Assembly: GCA_045805385.1 (NCBI GenBank)
Contig: JBJMLG010000210.1
Coordinates: 1-20,467 of the forward strand
Reading direction: 5' to 3'
Length of the DNA stretch: 20,467 nucleotides
From: JADGHQ01 sp045805385
Lineage (GTDB): Bacteria > Actinomycetota > Thermoleophilia > Solirubrobacterales > Thermoleophilaceae
Shown: positions 19,823 to 20,467 of the stretch, in pieces
How positions within the stretch are numbered: the stretch's first letter is position 1
Layout of the letters: each line of letters opens with the position of its first letter
Translations under genes and position numbers: made by a program
Notes under the pieces: model-generated
What the model was told of the DNA's origin: nothing
Databases searched by the model: none
Seen by the model: the letters and a program-made list of their open reading frames with translations, nothing else

Positions 19823-20467
19823 ATGGCGGCCCCTGCACGGCCCATGACCGACGCCGAGCGCTGGTTCCGCGAGAAGTACGCGGCCACGCCCGAGCGCGAC
19901 GCCCTCTTCACCACGATCTCGGGTCAGGAGGTCGACCCGCTGTACACGTCCGAGGATCTGCCGGACCCGGCCAAGATCGGCTTCCCGGGCGAGTATCCGT
20001 ACACGCGCGGCGTCTACCCGTCGATGTATCGCGGACGGCTGTGGACGATGCGCCAGTTCGCCGGCTTCGGCACCGCCGAGGAGACGAACGAGCGCTTCCG
20101 CTACCTGCTCGACCACGGCCAGACGGGCCTCTCGACGGCGTTCGACATGCCGTCGCTCATGGGCCACGACTCCGACCACCCGCGCTCGGAGGGCGAGGTG
20201 GGGCGCGAGGGCGTGGCCGTCGACACGCTCGACGACATGGAGACGCTGTTCGGCGGCATCGACATGGGGGACGTCTCGACCTCCATGACGATCAACGCGC
20301 CGGCGGCGATCATGCTCGCGTTCTACGTAGTGGCGGCGGAGCGGAAGGGGATCCCGCCGGAGCGCCTGGCCGGCACGATCCAGACCGACATCCTCAAGGA
20401 GTACATCGCCCAGAAGGAGTGGTGCTTCCCGGTCGACCCTGCGATGCGGCTCGTCACCGACATGGTC
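19823..20467 (+). CDS. B12-dependent acyl-CoA mutase large subunit (isobutyryl-CoA-mutase-like), 3' end beyond window
   Basis: 215 codons run open to the window edge. The sequence is the N-terminal TIM barrel of the methylmalonyl-CoA mutase family: RWFREKYAATPERDALFTTISG, YPYTRGVYPSMYRGRLWTMRQFAGFGTAEETN, FDMPSLMGHDSDHPRSEGEVGREGVAVD and GTIQTDILKEYIAQKEWCFP. By recalled family numbering with a uniform offset of 10 and no gaps, Tyr65, Ser67, Met68, Arg72, Thr75, Arg77, Thr185 and Gln187 map to conserved CoA/B12-pocket positions. The residues that hold the methylmalonyl carboxylate in P. shermanii MutB (Tyr89, Arg207) are Phe79 and Gln197 here, the pair reported for IcmA. Methylmalonyl-CoA is therefore an unlikely substrate. 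The cobalamin-binding domain is not seen: it lies downstream or in a separate small subunit. MeaB is at 1300. Confidence 0.9.
   Translation, partial: MAAPARPMTDAERWFREKYAATPERDALFTTISGQEVDPLYTSEDLPDPAKIGFPGEYPYTRGVYPSMYRGRLWTMRQFAGFGTAEETNERFRYLLDHGQTGLSTAFDMPSLMGHDSDHPRSEGEVGREGVAVDTLDDMETLFGGIDMGDVSTSMTINAPAAIMLAFYVVAAERKGIPPERLAGTIQTDILKEYIAQKEWCFPVDPAMRLVTDMV

Noticed and set aside
1..20467. CRISPR arrays, insertion sequences, tRNA or rRNA genes, attachment sites
   Set aside because: No regularly spaced repeats, transposase motifs, cloverleaf patterns or rRNA-like stretches were seen on either strand.

Overview
The window comes from a very GC-rich bacterium with densely packed genes on both strands, GTG starts and many short leaders. 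The gene set suggests an Actinomycetota chromosome, most likely of the Thermoleophilia/Solirubrobacterales type: M17 aminopeptidase, GMC long-chain-alcohol-oxidase-like enzyme, STAS/RsbW-like pair, PhoX-like DUF839 protein, and a separate acyl-CoA mutase large subunit with MeaB. This placement is inferred; there is no rRNA or marker gene. I see no tRNA, CRISPR array, insertion sequence or phage gene. It reads as ordinary chromosome rather than an island. No gap between genes exceeds 300 bases; the largest is about 200 bases (17672-17871).

Layout. 1-2617: a truncated NAD-dependent epimerase (-), a carboxymuconolactone-decarboxylase-like protein, the GTPase chaperone MeaB, and a small secreted carboxypeptidase-regulatory-like protein. 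2619-5424: a polytopic GT-C/GT39-like membrane protein (-) preceded by a tiny overlapping upstream ORF, a LysM/lytic transglycosylase, and a 98-residue unknown. 5421-8050 (-): acyl-CoA dehydrogenase and a PhoX-like secreted protein, separated by a 12-bp hairpin. 8124-9841: a leader ORF with a hairpin, a PEBP-family protein, and an EamA permease whose 3' end runs into uppP. 9749-12642: uppP (-) and a 660-residue GMC oxidoreductase. 12639-14149: two divergent cell-surface proteins, one of them a prepilin-like signal joined to a VPS62-like domain. 14156-17671: leucyl aminopeptidase (-), then thiolase and an HAD-IB phosphatase with no base between them. 17672-17871: a hairpin-rich spacer. 17872-20467: an extended SDR (-), a STAS anti-sigma antagonist with an RsbW-like kinase, and the start of a B12-dependent acyl-CoA mutase.

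Functional threads. Acyl-CoA metabolism recurs (acyl-CoA dehydrogenase, thiolase, acyl-CoA mutase, MeaB, fatty-alcohol-oxidase-like GMC enzyme). Cell-envelope work also recurs (UppP, LysM transglycosylase, GT-C protein, pilin-like protein).

The observations most worth following are these. The mutase carries Phe79 and Gln197 where methylmalonyl-CoA mutases have Tyr and Arg, which predicts an isobutyryl-CoA-mutase-like substrate. A repeated TANNNT-N7-10-start-codon arrangement before nine starts implies widespread leaderless transcription, and it exposes two previously easy-to-miss leader ORFs. A hairpin that on the minus strand forms a C(UCCG)G tetraloop lies between two genes. I did not find a convincing wholly new multi-gene system.
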